From NCBI RefSeq assembly GCF_023155095.1, contig NZ_JAKNDA010000006.1, positions 1-64,000 on the forward strand: a DNA stretch of 64,000 bases, written 5' to 3'. Origin of the DNA: Idiomarina aminovorans. GTDB lineage: Bacteria; Pseudomonadota; Gammaproteobacteria; Enterobacterales; Alteromonadaceae. Position numbers and translations under genes: made by a program. The notes beneath the pieces were generated by a model, which worked only from the letters and a program-made list of their open reading frames with translations, searched no databases and was not told where the DNA came from. Below are positions 44,160 to 52,949 of the stretch, one piece after another (the first letter of the stretch is position 1; the number at the start of each line of letters is the position of its first letter).

Positions 44160-46523
44160 ATGTCTTGTTCTAGCCCCAATACAAATGATTACAATGATGT
44201 AGGGACTATTAATAGGCGTTTAACCGAACTTGAAAATGAAAAGCAACAGCTGATAGCACGCAAACAATCTTTGCTTGAACAGAATCCCCTCGCAGCTTCA
44301 GGCCGCAAGTTATCCCCGTCGCAAAAAATAGATATATTTAGGAATCTATTCCGAGGTCGTACAGACATTTTTTCTCTTCGTTGGCAGAACCAACAGGGAC
44401 GAAGTGGATATGCCGTTGCATGTGACAACGAGTGGGTTCAGGGAATCTGTAATAAGCCACGTATCAAATGCCAGGATTGTAATCATCGAAAGTTCAGTGA
44501 ATTAAGCGATAGGGTGATCTATCAGCACTTGGCAGGGCAGCAAGTTGTTGGTTTATACCCACTACTACATGATGATACTTGTTATTTATTGGCTGCGGAC
44601 TTTGACAAGGGCGACTGGCAGCGCGAAGTAAAAGCAATGTCTCAGGCCTGTACAGAATATGATGTGCCCCATGCAATTGAAATTTCAAGATCCGGTAATG
44701 GTGCTCATTTATGGATATTTTTTGAGGAAAAAGTTCCAGCTAAAAACGTGCGTTCATTAGGGTTTCGGTTGCTTGACGTAGCGATGGACATTTTTCCAAA
44801 CTTATCCTTTGAATCCTACGACAGATTGTTCCCCAACCAGGATATTCTCCCGGAAGGTGGCTTCGGCAATCTAATAGCACTTCCACTGCAGCGAGAAGCA
44901 AGGCTGGCAGGCCATAGTTCCTTTGTCGATAAAGAGTTAAAAATGATCAGTGATCAATGGCAGTTTCTTGCGAGCATGAAAAAATTGTCACGTGAGAAAC
45001 TCGCCACTGTGCTTGGCAAAATTTCACAAAATTTAAACCATACTGATAGCGAGTTAAACGAAACGACGCCACCTTGGGAAAAGACAGCCAAACCACAACC
45101 ATTGGTTATGGAAAATCCTCCTCAGCAGGTAACCATAACACTGGTTAATTACATTTATTTTGCGCTTGAAGAGCTTCCGAAAAATCTAGCTGCGAGGCTA
45201 AGACGGTTAGCTAGCTTCTCTAATCCAGTATTCTTTAAAACCCAGGCGCTTCGCTTTTCTACTCATGGGATCCCCAGGTTTATTTCTTGCGCGCGCATCG
45301 AACAGGGCTATTTAGCACTTCCGCGGGGTTGTTTAGATGAAGCGTTAGCATTACTGCAAGAAAATGGTATTGGTACACAAATTACGGATAAACGTGAGGC
45401 GGGAGCAAAGATAAAAAGGCTCACTCCACGCTTCAAGCTAAAAAAGAACCAGCAAGCAGCGATTAACGCCATGGTCAAGTACGATGTAGGTATACTGCAC
45501 GCCCCCACTGCTTTTGGAAAAACAGTTACCGCAATAGGATTAATAGCTGAACGTAAAACAAACACGCTAATCCTTGTACACAGTCGCCAGCTTCTTGAGC
45601 AGTGGCAAGAGAGATTACGCTCATTTTTACCAGACACTATCACTGGTGTTGTTGGGGGAGGTAAGAAGCGACCGAGCGGAGTTATTGATGTCGCTACCTA
45701 CCAAAGCCTGTTTAGTAAAAAAGACAACACCGTATCGACATTGGTCCAGGAATACGGTCATGTAATTGTCGATGAATGCCATCATGTATCTGCACCACGG
45801 TATGAAATGGTATTGAACGAAGTGCGGGCTAAATATGTGCTGGGCTTAACAGCCACTCCCGAAAGACAAGATGGGCTCCAAAAAATAACGTTTATGACAA
45901 CCGGACCGATCCGACACAACGTTAAAAAGGCAAGTGGGGATAAGTTCAGACAAGATATAAGAATCCATCACCGCTATGACAAACCGCCTCAGCAACTGCT
46001 AGGCGATGAAAGCAGGCCCCGTATAACCGATGCCTATCAGTGGATAATGGAAAACGCCGAGCGGAATCATCAAATCGTATCCGATATCGTAGCTTGCGTT
46101 GCCGCAGGTCGGCACCCACTCGTGCTGACTGAAAGGCGCCAGCATGCGAAAATTGTTGACGTTTTACTTAAACAACAGGGTATTGAAACACTATTACTTA
46201 AAGGCTCTATGAAAGCTGCTGAGCGGCGAAGCGTCGATGAGAAATTAATATCAGCACAGGCCATTGTCGCTACCGGAAAGTACGTTGGGGAGGGCTTTGA
46301 CTTACCGAGGCTTGATACACTGTTTCTGGCTATGCCAATTGCCTGGAAGGGCTCTTTAGCGCAGTACGCCGGTCGGATTCATAGGGAATCAGATGGTAAA
46401 AAGAGCGTTATAATCCACGATTATGTCGACTCTGAGCTCCCAATGTTAATGCGTATGTTCAATAAGCGGGAAAAGGCTTATAAAGCCATGGGGTATAATG
46501 TTCATGTCGAAGCTCCAGAATAA
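44160..46523 (+). CDS. TOTE-type AEP primase fused to an SF2 helicase, predicted defence protein
   Basis: About 787 residues. An N-terminal coiled coil leads to an archaeo-eukaryotic primase domain with a zinc finger (CDNEWVQGIC, KCQDCNHRKF), catalytic AADFD and SGNGAHLW, as in TOTE conflict systems. A superfamily 2 helicase follows, with Walker A APTAFGKT, DECHH, GLTATPERQDG and YAGRIHRE. The frame opens at 44100, but its first 20 codons copy the start of fic, so I choose the ATG at 44160. Homologues occur in phage-defence islands. No nuclease or other TOTE partner is adjacent, so it may act alone or be incomplete. Confidence 0.8.
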   Translation: MSCSSPNTNDYNDVGTINRRLTELENEKQQLIARKQSLLEQNPLAASGRKLSPSQKIDIFRNLFRGRTDIFSLRWQNQQGRSGYAVACDNEWVQGICNKPRIKCQDCNHRKFSELSDRVIYQHLAGQQVVGLYPLLHDDTCYLLAADFDKGDWQREVKAMSQACTEYDVPHAIEISRSGNGAHLWIFFEEKVPAKNVRSLGFRLLDVAMDIFPNLSFESYDRLFPNQDILPEGGFGNLIALPLQREARLAGHSSFVDKELKMISDQWQFLASMKKLSREKLATVLGKISQNLNHTDSELNETTPPWEKTAKPQPLVMENPPQQVTITLVNYIYFALEELPKNLAARLRRLASFSNPVFFKTQALRFSTHGIPRFISCARIEQGYLALPRGCLDEALALLQENGIGTQITDKREAGAKIKRLTPRFKLKKNQQAAINAMVKYDVGILHAPTAFGKTVTAIGLIAERKTNTLILVHSRQLLEQWQERLRSFLPDTITGVVGGGKKRPSGVIDVATYQSLFSKKDNTVSTLVQEYGHVIVDECHHVSAPRYEMVLNEVRAKYVLGLTATPERQDGLQKITFMTTGPIRHNVKKASGDKFRQDIRIHHRYDKPPQQLLGDESRPRITDAYQWIMENAERNHQIVSDIVACVAAGRHPLVLTERRQHAKIVDVLLKQQGIETLLLKGSMKAAERRSVDEKLISAQAIVATGKYVGEGFDLPRLDTLFLAMPIAWKGSLAQYAGRIHRESDGKKSVIIHDYVDSELPMLMRMFNKREKAYKAMGYNVHVEAPE

Positions 46524-46618
46524 AGAGGCTGCGTTGTTGCTCAAATACGCATAACGAGAACCCAACTAGTCAGATCACTAAACTGCGATTTAGGAGAGAA
46601 AACTGACGCTTTACGCAA

Positions 46619-47296
46619 CTATAAACACTGGTGCACCCGGCAACCCCTGCCTCCGGAGGAGACCCCAACGAAAGTTTCCGGAAGTAATTCCGAAATTGGA
46701 CGCGGGTGGCTGATAATATAAACAAGTAACGCTTTACGAATATCGTCAGTTAAGCCTTCATTATCCAAGAGTAATTTTACGTCAAACAAATCTCTGGGAT
46801 GTTGCCGATCGAGCGCGGCGCAAATCTTACCAGCATAAAGATCGGAGAAATTAACCACGGAGATTTCTGCGAACCCAAATTCATTTTCAACCGCATCAGT
46901 AACACTCAAGGTTGTCGCTTTGTACACAGTTCCTCGAAGTACGGGTGACAGTTCTATCTTTATCTGAACCTTTTTATCTTCAATATCGCGCTCTACCAAT
47001 AACCGGAGAGCATCTCGTTTAGTTTCAAAAACGCGTATAACTTCAACACCCCGCAGTCCGTTAGTAAGGCTTTTCGCAATTTGCTCCAAGTGATTGCTGA
47101 TAGTATGAAGAGCTTCATCTCAATCCATCATTGGCAAAAATACCAGATCAATATCAACCGAAAGCCGAGGACAGTCTCTGACGAATAAATTAATCGCAGT
47201 GCCACCTTTGAGCGCAAAACAGTGATGAGTTGCGACAAATGGCAGAACCTGCATGAGCAACTGAACCTGACGATAATAAATGTTATTTCTATCCAT
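46619..47296 (-). pseudogene. Broken AbiEii nucleotidyltransferase toxin
   Basis: Starts at ATG 47296, 6 bp after abiEi, with the NTase motif GGTAINLFVRDCPRLSVDIDL. The TGA at 47120-47122 interrupts PMMD-stop-DEAL, probably CGA (Arg) in the ancestor. The frame then continues correctly (SDLYAGKICAALDRQHPRDLFD) but loses about 110 C-terminal residues, ending in codons read from the damaged tRNA-Arg remnant at 46629. Compare the intact 299-residue homologue at 50626. The toxin is probably inactive. Confidence 0.88.
46629..46658 (-). other. Damaged tRNA-Arg 3' fragment, probable attachment-site scar
   Basis: Contains TGGTGCACCCGG and ACCCCTGCCTCCGGAGG, matching the two ends of the 45-bp tRNA fragments at 48218 and 53643 but missing the T-arm between them. 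It lies exactly where the AbiEii frame is truncated, which suggests recombination at this site cut the gene. Confidence 0.55.
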
Positions 47297-47302
47297 AGTA
47301 AT

Positions 47303-48076
47303 TCACATCTCCTTGGGAACCGTGATTTGCCACTTGCTTTCCAGGCGGCCATCGACTGCGACAGCCCGTTTCCCTGTACCTAAACCATAGTCGGCAGGTG
47401 TTAGATATTTAAACCAAGGGTGTTGGTTCCGCTCAGATAACCAGAAGAAAAGACGCTTCACTTTTATATTTAGACAGTCCTTCAAAAGGGTGTCGATTTT
47501 GCGTGGTGACAGGTTGTGTAGCCCCTGAAGTAGCGCGTCAGCATGTTCAAAACTGACGCTTTTAGGTACTTGATTTAGTACTTCAAAATACGCCTTCTCA
47601 ACACAAGAATACGTTATTCTTGGCAATCCTGCTGACCATTCATGATGGCGTAAAAATTGTTGGTTACGCATTAACGAGTCAGGCCACAATCGCTTCGTTC
47701 CATGCCATTCAAAAGTAGCCTCGACATTGACTCTACAGATCCATGTAGGAAGCTTGCTTGGTGAATAAATAGCGATTGTTGGCTTTGAACTCCTTTGTAC
47801 ATAGTGACTTACACCACTAAGTTCCAGTGCAGTTAACCCACCAACATGGACAGGACAGCCCGACATTCGTTGCAGTGAAGCGACAACACCTTGCCAAGTA
47901 GGACGGGTTTCGTCTCGGTAGTACACACCAGGTACAGCAACGACTAAAGCCTCTCTTCTTACTGAGTTATCGATGTAATGTAAACTCAACCCCTGCTCTT
48001 GTAGCCAACGCTTCGTTGCCACCATACCGAGAGGAAGTCTTTGTTTTAAGGTTTTGCCTGCTTCATGATTTAACAT
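47303..48076 (-). CDS. AbiEi-type antitoxin
   Basis: A 257-residue AbiEi antitoxin and autorepressor with an N-terminal winged helix (about 10-60, MVATKRWLQEQGLSLHYIDNSV). The C-terminal block LPTWI to VKRLFFWLSERN and GTGKRAV is shared with the AbiEi at 49859. I start at ATG 48076 (MLNHEAGKTL). A longer frame at 48145 would translate the probable operator at 48105. Its partner toxin is broken, so the antitoxin stands without need. Confidence 0.85.
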   Translation of the reverse strand: MLNHEAGKTLKQRLPLGMVATKRWLQEQGLSLHYIDNSVRREALVVAVPGVYYRDETRPTWQGVVASLQRMSGCPVHVGGLTALELSGVSHYVQRSSKPTIAIYSPSKLPTWICRVNVEATFEWHGTKRLWPDSLMRNQQFLRHHEWSAGLPRITYSCVEKAYFEVLNQVPKSVSFEHADALLQGLHNLSPRKIDTLLKDCLNIKVKRLFFWLSERNQHPWFKYLTPADYGLGTGKRAVAVDGRLESKWQITVPKEM

Positions 48077-48104
48077 GTGATGCTCTTTGAGTTTATAACT
48101 TAAC

Positions 48105-48133
48105 AAATACACGTTTATTATCGACGTGTATTT
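48105..48133. promoter_or_regulatory. Inverted repeat, probable AbiEi operator
   Basis: AAATACACGT and ACGTGTATTT form perfect 10-bp arms around a 9-bp spacer, 29 bp before the chosen abiEi start. AbiEi antitoxins repress their operon by binding inverted repeats in the promoter. Not seen upstream of the second abiE pair. Confidence 0.65.
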
Positions 48134-48145
48134 TGAACTAGTCAA

Positions 48146-48640
48146 ACCCAGGGAGGTAAAAAATTCATTAAAGAGATTTTTGTTAGTGGTGACTTGTGCT
48201 AAAAACGCTGATGCTATTGGCGCACCCGATAGGAGTCGAACCTATGACCTCTTCCTCCGGAGTAAATAGCGACTGGCTGTTGTTAAATGTTGAGGGTAGG
48301 TATCAACCGTGTAGGCCAAGTCATACAACGATCTTAGGAATATTTTAACGAGGCCATTTAGCCAGATGTTTTAGCGTTTTATCTCCAAACCCTGCAAAAC
48401 CTGTCACAAGAGGGTATGGAAAAAAGGATAGTTAGCCAGATAACCACTACCCTAAATTATGTGTCGGTTAGCAATCATCATGGTTTAAATATTAATTAAA
48501 ACGCCTATAATTTGGTAGGAACAAGCGTTCTTGAACGGGAGCTAAACCTCCCTATGCAGTAAAGATGGCCATGAAACTGAGCATGGCAGAGCGTGTTGAA
48601 TTAGCGTATAATTTAATCAGCAGAAACTGGAGAGGCGCCA
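48146..48640. other. Intergenic region between abiEi and yhfG
   Basis: Contains the tRNA-Arg fragment at 48218-48262. After it come about 170 bp that partly match the sequence after the fragment at 53643 (shared block GGCCATTTAGCCAGA, then GCAAAAC-TG-CACA). The stretch from 48538 is the start of direct repeat B. The yhfG promoter has TATAAT near 48607. No protein gene is convincing here. Confidence 0.6.
48218..48262 (-). other. tRNA-Arg 3' half (attachment-site remnant)
   Basis: On the minus strand this reads CTCCGGAG (anticodon loop, CCG), then a variable loop, a T-arm containing GGTTCGACTCC and GGTGCGCCA with the encoded CCA. The 5' half of the tRNA is absent. It matches 53643-53687 at 43 of 45 positions. 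Such 3' halves are what integrative elements leave when they insert in tRNA genes. Confidence 0.85.
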
Positions 48641-48823
48641 ATGAAAAAATCTACCGCTCAGATGAAAAAGACAGCAAATTTTGTCCCTAAAATGGAGAAT
48701 TTCAAAACAAGCCTCATGTATGAAGGTTTAAAATTGAAAAGCTCCGTTGACGGTCAAACTATCGCCTCGTTAAAACGTAAATATGCACGATAAGTATGGT
48801 GTCGCGCACGACAACTACTGCTA
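48538..48823 (+). repeat. Direct repeat B: upstream region, yhfG and fic start
   Basis: Homologous to 43855-44140, over the promoter, the yhfG gene and the first codons of fic. This copy continues into a complete fic gene, so it is the intact version. Confidence 0.85.
48641..48793 (+). CDS. YhfG/VbhA-type Fic antitoxin
   Basis: A 50-residue protein. The segment NFKTSLMYEGL carries the inhibitory-helix motif [S/T]xxxE[G/N] as Ser24-xxx-Glu28-Gly29, which in class I Fic systems places a glutamate in the Fic active site. The C-terminal LKRKYAR resembles the end of E. coli YhfG. The ATG has AGAGG about 6 bp before it. It overlaps the fic gene by 11 bp, the usual antitoxin-toxin order. Confidence 0.85.
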   Translation: MKKSTAQMKKTANFVPKMENFKTSLMYEGLKLKSSVDGQTIASLKRKYAR

Positions 48824-49376
48824 TCCAAATTCCGATGTTCTGATTAATAAGCTCAACATCCGAAATACCGACGATTTAGCAGAGGCTGAGACTGAATTTA
48901 CTACCTTACGCTACAAAGAATACCGCTCTGAGCCTTCGAGTATTAGTCGTTTTACTTTCGATCACCTGAAAGAATTACACCACCATTTATTCCAAGATCT
49001 ATACGAATGGGCTGGTGAAATACGTACCATAGACATATCAAAAGGTGAGACCCGATTTTTTACAAGCTCCCGCATTGAAGCAGAAGCGACTCAACTTTTT
49101 ACACAAATACCAACACTGAGTAATGCGCTAAATCGAAATGCGCTCGTTCAGAGGGGGGCCGACCTTTACTGTGAAATTAATTTACTGCATCCATTTAGAG
49201 AAGGAAACGAACGTACGCAGCGCTTATTTTTTGAAGAAGTGATGTTTTCACTTGGTTATGACGTAACCTGGCCCCTTCTTTCACAGGAACAATGGATTGA
49301 AGCCAACGTAGCGGGCGTGCTTTTAAACCTCAACCCGTTAGAACAAATTTTTGAACAGGCCCTCCGAAAAATTTAG
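48783..49376 (+). CDS. fic: Fic-domain AMP-transferase toxin
   Basis: A 197-residue protein like E. coli Fic (start KYGVAHDNYCYPNSDVL; LFQDLYEWAGEIRTIDI). The catalytic loop at residues 136-147 is HPFREGNERTQR, close to the consensus HPFx[D/E]GN[G/K]R with Glu where Gly or Lys is usual. The essential His136 and the acidic residue are present, so it can probably adenylylate proteins. No inhibitory motif of its own is obvious; YhfG supplies it. Confidence 0.9.
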   Translation: MHDKYGVAHDNYCYPNSDVLINKLNIRNTDDLAEAETEFTTLRYKEYRSEPSSISRFTFDHLKELHHHLFQDLYEWAGEIRTIDISKGETRFFTSSRIEAEATQLFTQIPTLSNALNRNALVQRGADLYCEINLLHPFREGNERTQRLFFEEVMFSLGYDVTWPLLSQEQWIEANVAGVLLNLNPLEQIFEQALRKI

Positions 49377-49387
49377 GAACTCCACCT

Positions 49388-49735
49388 ATGGCACTCAGTG
49401 AATTCGAAATTAAGAAATGTGAGAAAGAACTTGAAGCGTTCATGGCGGTAAGGCGACCGCCCGTGCACATAAGACCAGAGCTTGACCTTGGTTACCGAGT
49501 TGAAAATCAGAGTATCGAAATTTTCAAGATCAGACCGCAGTGGCAAAACCCTTCTGAAACCATGGAGCTGCCGGTGGCAAAAACAACCTACGTAAAAACG
49601 CAGAATTGCTGGAAAGTGTATTGGCAGCGCGCTGATCTGAAATGGCATGCTTATGAGCCAAAACCAAAAGTGAAGCGACTTAGTGAGTTTTTAAAACTTG
49701 TGAGTGATGATCAGTACGCTTGTTTCTTTGGTTGA
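49388..49735 (+). CDS. DUF3024 family protein
   Basis: A 115-residue protein matching DUF3024, with VRRPPVHIRPELDLGYR, EIFKIRPQW, VAKTTYVK and WKVYWQRADLKWHAYEP, and the closing YACFFG. Function is unknown. It starts 11 bp after fic, so it may be co-transcribed. DUF3024 genes often occur singly in genomic islands, which fits here. Confidence 0.8.
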   Translation: MALSEFEIKKCEKELEAFMAVRRPPVHIRPELDLGYRVENQSIEIFKIRPQWQNPSETMELPVAKTTYVKTQNCWKVYWQRADLKWHAYEPKPKVKRLSEFLKLVSDDQYACFFG

Positions 49736-49858
49736 GCATCAATCGACAACCAGCCCCGAAGTTTAAAATTCAATCTCTTTAAGTACTAATAGCGCCGAAA
49801 TATAAAATAATATAAACTCAGGGTTAACGTGGTTTATAAATTATACTAGGTTGGCACT

Positions 49859-50629
49859 ATGAGTACTGAATCATCATCTAAATTAAACAAACTGCTCAGA
49901 GACCAACCTGCCGGAGTTGTGCTTTGCTCTGCCTGGCTTGCTGATAATGGTTACAGCAACGATCTGCAAAAGCGCTATAAGAACAGTCAGTGGTTTGAAT
50001 CTGTCGGTACGGGCGCATTAATCCGTTACGGTGATCAGGTCGATTATCTGGGTGCTATATATGCACTGCAAACCCAACTGGGTCTGTCTGTCCATCCGGG
50101 GGGGAAGACTGCATTAGCACTGCAAGGCAAATCACACTACTTAGAGCTCTCTCCAAAACATGCCCAACTGTTTGGTGACAAAGGCGAGCATTTGCCGCTT
50201 TGGTTCAAGAAGCGGGACTGGGGTCTTAGGGTAAAATGCACGCTCACCAATTTCCTACCGCCAGATCTTGGTATGACCGAATTATCACATAAGCAATTTA
50301 AGGTGACGGTATCCGACCCTGCGCGAGCAATCATGGAATGCTTATATCTGGCACCAAAGTCACAATCATTAAAGGAAGTTTATGAGTTAATGGAAGGGCT
50401 GAACAACCTGCGGCCGGTATCCGTGCAAAAACTGCTTGAAGCCTGCAAATCAATCAAGGTTAAACGCCTGTTTCTCTATATGGCTGACAAAGCGAATCAC
50501 GACTGGGTGCGTTACCTCAATTTAGACAACGTGAATCTAGGCTCCGGCAAGCGCTCGATAGTAGCTGGTGGTGTGTATGTGGCGAAGTATCGGATCACCG
50601 TACCGAAGGCTCTGGAGACATTGGCATGA
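49859..50629 (+). CDS. AbiEi antitoxin (second, intact abiE pair)
   Basis: A 256-residue AbiEi antitoxin. An N-terminal winged helix (about 18-60) leads to a domain with LGLSVHPGGKTALALQGKSHYLEL and the C-terminal LLEACKSIKVKRLFLYMADK and GSGKRSIV. It is the paralogue of the 47303 gene but clearly diverged. It overlaps abiEii by 4 bp (ATGA). The upstream 120 bp are AT-rich without a symmetric operator that I can define. Confidence 0.88.
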   Translation: MSTESSSKLNKLLRDQPAGVVLCSAWLADNGYSNDLQKRYKNSQWFESVGTGALIRYGDQVDYLGAIYALQTQLGLSVHPGGKTALALQGKSHYLELSPKHAQLFGDKGEHLPLWFKKRDWGLRVKCTLTNFLPPDLGMTELSHKQFKVTVSDPARAIMECLYLAPKSQSLKEVYELMEGLNNLRPVSVQKLLEACKSIKVKRLFLYMADKANHDWVRYLNLDNVNLGSGKRSIVAGGVYVAKYRITVPKALETLA

Positions 50630-51525
50630 ATGGCGCTTATAAAAGGCAGGTGAAGCTGCTTCTGAATGTGTTGCCAGAAATCGCGAAAGAGGATTGTTTT
50701 GCGATGCATGGTGGTACGGCCATCAATTTGTTTCTGCAGGACATGCCAAGGCTGTCCGTAGACATCGATTTAACTTATGTCGAGATAGCAGAGCGGTCTG
50801 AAACCTTGGATGCCATTAATGTTGCTCTTATGCACATAAAGGAGCGCATTGAAAAATTGAGTGCCTCCATCTGCGTTCAGCATAAACCAAACGTTTGTAA
50901 GCTTCAGATTAGTCAGCAAGGGGTGCAAATTAAGGTTGAAGTGAATATGGTCGGACGCGGCTTATTGGGGCCTGCAAACAGAACGGCACTGTGTTCATCT
51001 GCACAAGAAGAATACGACGTATTTTGTGCCATGCCGATAGTTCCTCTTGGTCAGCTTTATGGAGGTAAACTCTGTGCGGCTCTTGACCGGCAGCACCCAA
51101 GAGACCTTTTCGATACGAAGCTGTTATTGGAGGGTATCGGCTTTACGGACGAAATAAAACGTGGCTTTATTTTCGCCCTCATCAGCAGCAACCGACCCAC
51201 GCATGAAATGCTTGAGCCAAACTTACTTGATCAGCAAACAGCCTTTGAAAACCAGTTTGAAGGGATGAGTAATCTTGCATTCAGCTACGCCGACTATGAA
51301 GACGCCAGGCGCAAACTTATCGATGCAGTAACAACCAATTTAGACCGGACCGATAAGCGTTTTCTTTTATCGTTTAACCAACTGCAACCGGACTGGTCTG
51401 TATACGACTATCAACGCTTTCCATCCGTTAAGTGGAAGCTGCTAAACTTGGCGAAATTCAAAGAAGACAGTCCAGACACCTATCAACGGCAACTTCATCG
51501 ACTTGAAGAGATATTGGCAAGCTGA
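50626..51525 (+). CDS. AbiEii nucleotidyltransferase toxin
   Basis: A 299-residue toxin of the DUF1814/AbiEii family, which modifies tRNA or nucleotides and causes growth arrest on phage infection. Key motifs are GGTAINLFLQDMPRLSVDIDLTY (NTase site with two Asp), GQLYGGKLCAALDRQHPRDLFDTKLLL, and a full C-terminal domain ending EEILAS. Intact and coupled to its antitoxin. Named type IV toxin-antitoxin. Confidence 0.9.
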   Translation: MNGAYKRQVKLLLNVLPEIAKEDCFAMHGGTAINLFLQDMPRLSVDIDLTYVEIAERSETLDAINVALMHIKERIEKLSASICVQHKPNVCKLQISQQGVQIKVEVNMVGRGLLGPANRTALCSSAQEEYDVFCAMPIVPLGQLYGGKLCAALDRQHPRDLFDTKLLLEGIGFTDEIKRGFIFALISSNRPTHEMLEPNLLDQQTAFENQFEGMSNLAFSYADYEDARRKLIDAVTTNLDRTDKRFLLSFNQLQPDWSVYDYQRFPSVKWKLLNLAKFKEDSPDTYQRQLHRLEEILAS

Positions 51526-51579
51526 TTTATCGCTCTAGCGAAAAGCTGCGTCTGTCATTCCCCGAAACAGTTTCATTTT

Positions 51580-51665
51580 CATGCAGGCGGCGTATCGCCT
51601 GTTAACTTTGAAAAGGCGTACCTTGAGAATCTACAGACTGTCTAGTGAAAGCTAGGAAGTCCAAT
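51580..51665 (+). mobile_element. 3' end of an IS3-family transposase gene with IS end
   Basis: The codons 51580-51645 read HAGGVSPVNFEKAYLENLQTV-stop, the C-terminus of IS3-family OrfB. The next 20 bases (TCTAGTGAAAGCTAGGAAGT) resemble a second, isolated site at 61898. No 5' part of the gene is joined to it. Confidence 0.7.
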
Positions 51666-51770
51666 GGCAAAGACTAAAGGGTTGAATGGGAAAAGGACGG
51701 ATGCCTTTTACTACAACGGGCCGACAGCTGAGCGCTGATACGTCCCGTGTCAAAGAGAGAAGATCGATGA

Positions 51771-52949
51771 TTAGATATCGGGGTTTTCCATTAAAAAAGC
51801 GGTCATATGTTTAACGATATTCCAGGCACTTTTTCTGGCGGGCTTTAAATCGCCGTAATTGGTTGTGACGGCTATAGAGATTTGCAACTCCGGAATAATC
51901 ACTAACAGCGCAAACCAAAAGCGGTTAGAGCCGTTGTGATATAACACTTTGTGCTCATTCGCCCAGGAATCATCCAACGCCAAAATCCAACCATAGGCAT
52001 AGTCTTCCATACCGGGTTCGTGGAGTCGTTGATAGGTTTGGGCACTCAACAGCTCGCTTTTACCCTGACTGCCCAAAAGATGTTCATTCGCATAGGCAGA
52101 TAAGTCTTTGAGCGACATGTGAATCATACCAGCAGGTCCCATGATAGGAGAGTTATCAGTGTCGGTGGTTACCGCTTCCGGGCCGCTAAACCAGGTGATT
52201 TTATGACCTCGTGGTTGTTTCATCGTTTCGTTTACATCGACAGGTGGACCGAAGCCACCGCTCGACAAATCCAGCGGTTGAAACACCTCTTCACGAATAA
52301 GATCTTCCCAGGTTTTCCCGGTTTTGGTGGTGGCCAATACAGCAGCAATTGTATAGCCAACATTGGAATATTCGAAATCAGTGCCCGGCTTATAATCGGG
52401 CTTTTCCTCTAGTATTTTCAGGACTTCTTCTTTGCGTAGCGCGTCGCGCTCTATCCCTTCTTTTGGGTACAGCGACTGGATCCGCCAGGGGAAGTCAGTT
52501 TCAGCTCCACTAGTGTGAGTGAGCAGCTGCGACAAAGTGGCGTCTCGCCATTGAGGTCTTACCCTGCTGTCGGTGAGGATGTCACCAACTGTGGTATCCC
52601 ATTGCAACACGCCTCTTTCCACCAGTCGGGCTATCATGGTGGCAGTCATTGATTTAGTGACGGAGCCAATATGCCATTTGTCATCGATTGATACAGGTAC
52701 ACCGCTTTTGGTTTCTCTTTCACCGTATACCGCCGTCGCCAGATGTACTCGATTTTTGGAAATTGCCGCTCCCAGAGAGACTAAGCCACTGTTTGCATGT
52801 TCTTCAGACACGATAGCTTGCAGTTCTTTTGTTATTTTAGTATCTGTTGTCTGTGCAAATGTTACTGAAAAAGTCATACTCAATGTAATGGCAACCATTA
52901 GCTTCATTTGCCGCTGAAACCCTACACGATATTTTTTCAAAACTCTCAC
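51771..52949 (-). CDS. Serine hydrolase, class C beta-lactamase/PBP4 family
   Basis: A 392-residue secreted protein if started at 52949. Met15 (52907, MKLMVAITLSMTF) gives a cleaner signal peptide ending TFAQ and may be the true start. The nucleophile motif is GSVTKSMTA (SxxK), the tyrosine motif is YSNVGY, and a HxG-like site lies near the C-terminus. Related enzymes are esterases, D-aminopeptidases or penicillin-binding proteins, and beta-lactamase activity is not certain. It lies between two IS3 relics on the accessory island. Confidence 0.85.
   Translation of the reverse strand: MRVLKKYRVGFQRQMKLMVAITLSMTFSVTFAQTTDTKITKELQAIVSEEHANSGLVSLGAAISKNRVHLATAVYGERETKSGVPVSIDDKWHIGSVTKSMTATMIARLVERGVLQWDTTVGDILTDSRVRPQWRDATLSQLLTHTSGAETDFPWRIQSLYPKEGIERDALRKEEVLKILEEKPDYKPGTDFEYSNVGYTIAAVLATTKTGKTWEDLIREEVFQPLDLSSGGFGPPVDVNETMKQPRGHKITWFSGPEAVTTDTDNSPIMGPAGMIHMSLKDLSAYANEHLLGSQGKSELLSAQTYQRLHEPGMEDYAYGWILALDDSWANEHKVLYHNGSNRFWFALLVIIPELQISIAVTTNYGDLKPARKSAWNIVKHMTAFLMENPDI

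Noticed and set aside
47128-47352. Separate minus-strand gene
   Set aside because: It is an out-of-frame shadow of the broken AbiEii start, whose real frame has GGTAINLF.
48146-48300. Intact tRNA-Arg gene
   Set aside because: Only the 3' half from the anticodon is present. The sequence to the right cannot form the D-arm or acceptor 5' strand. The same is true at 53643.
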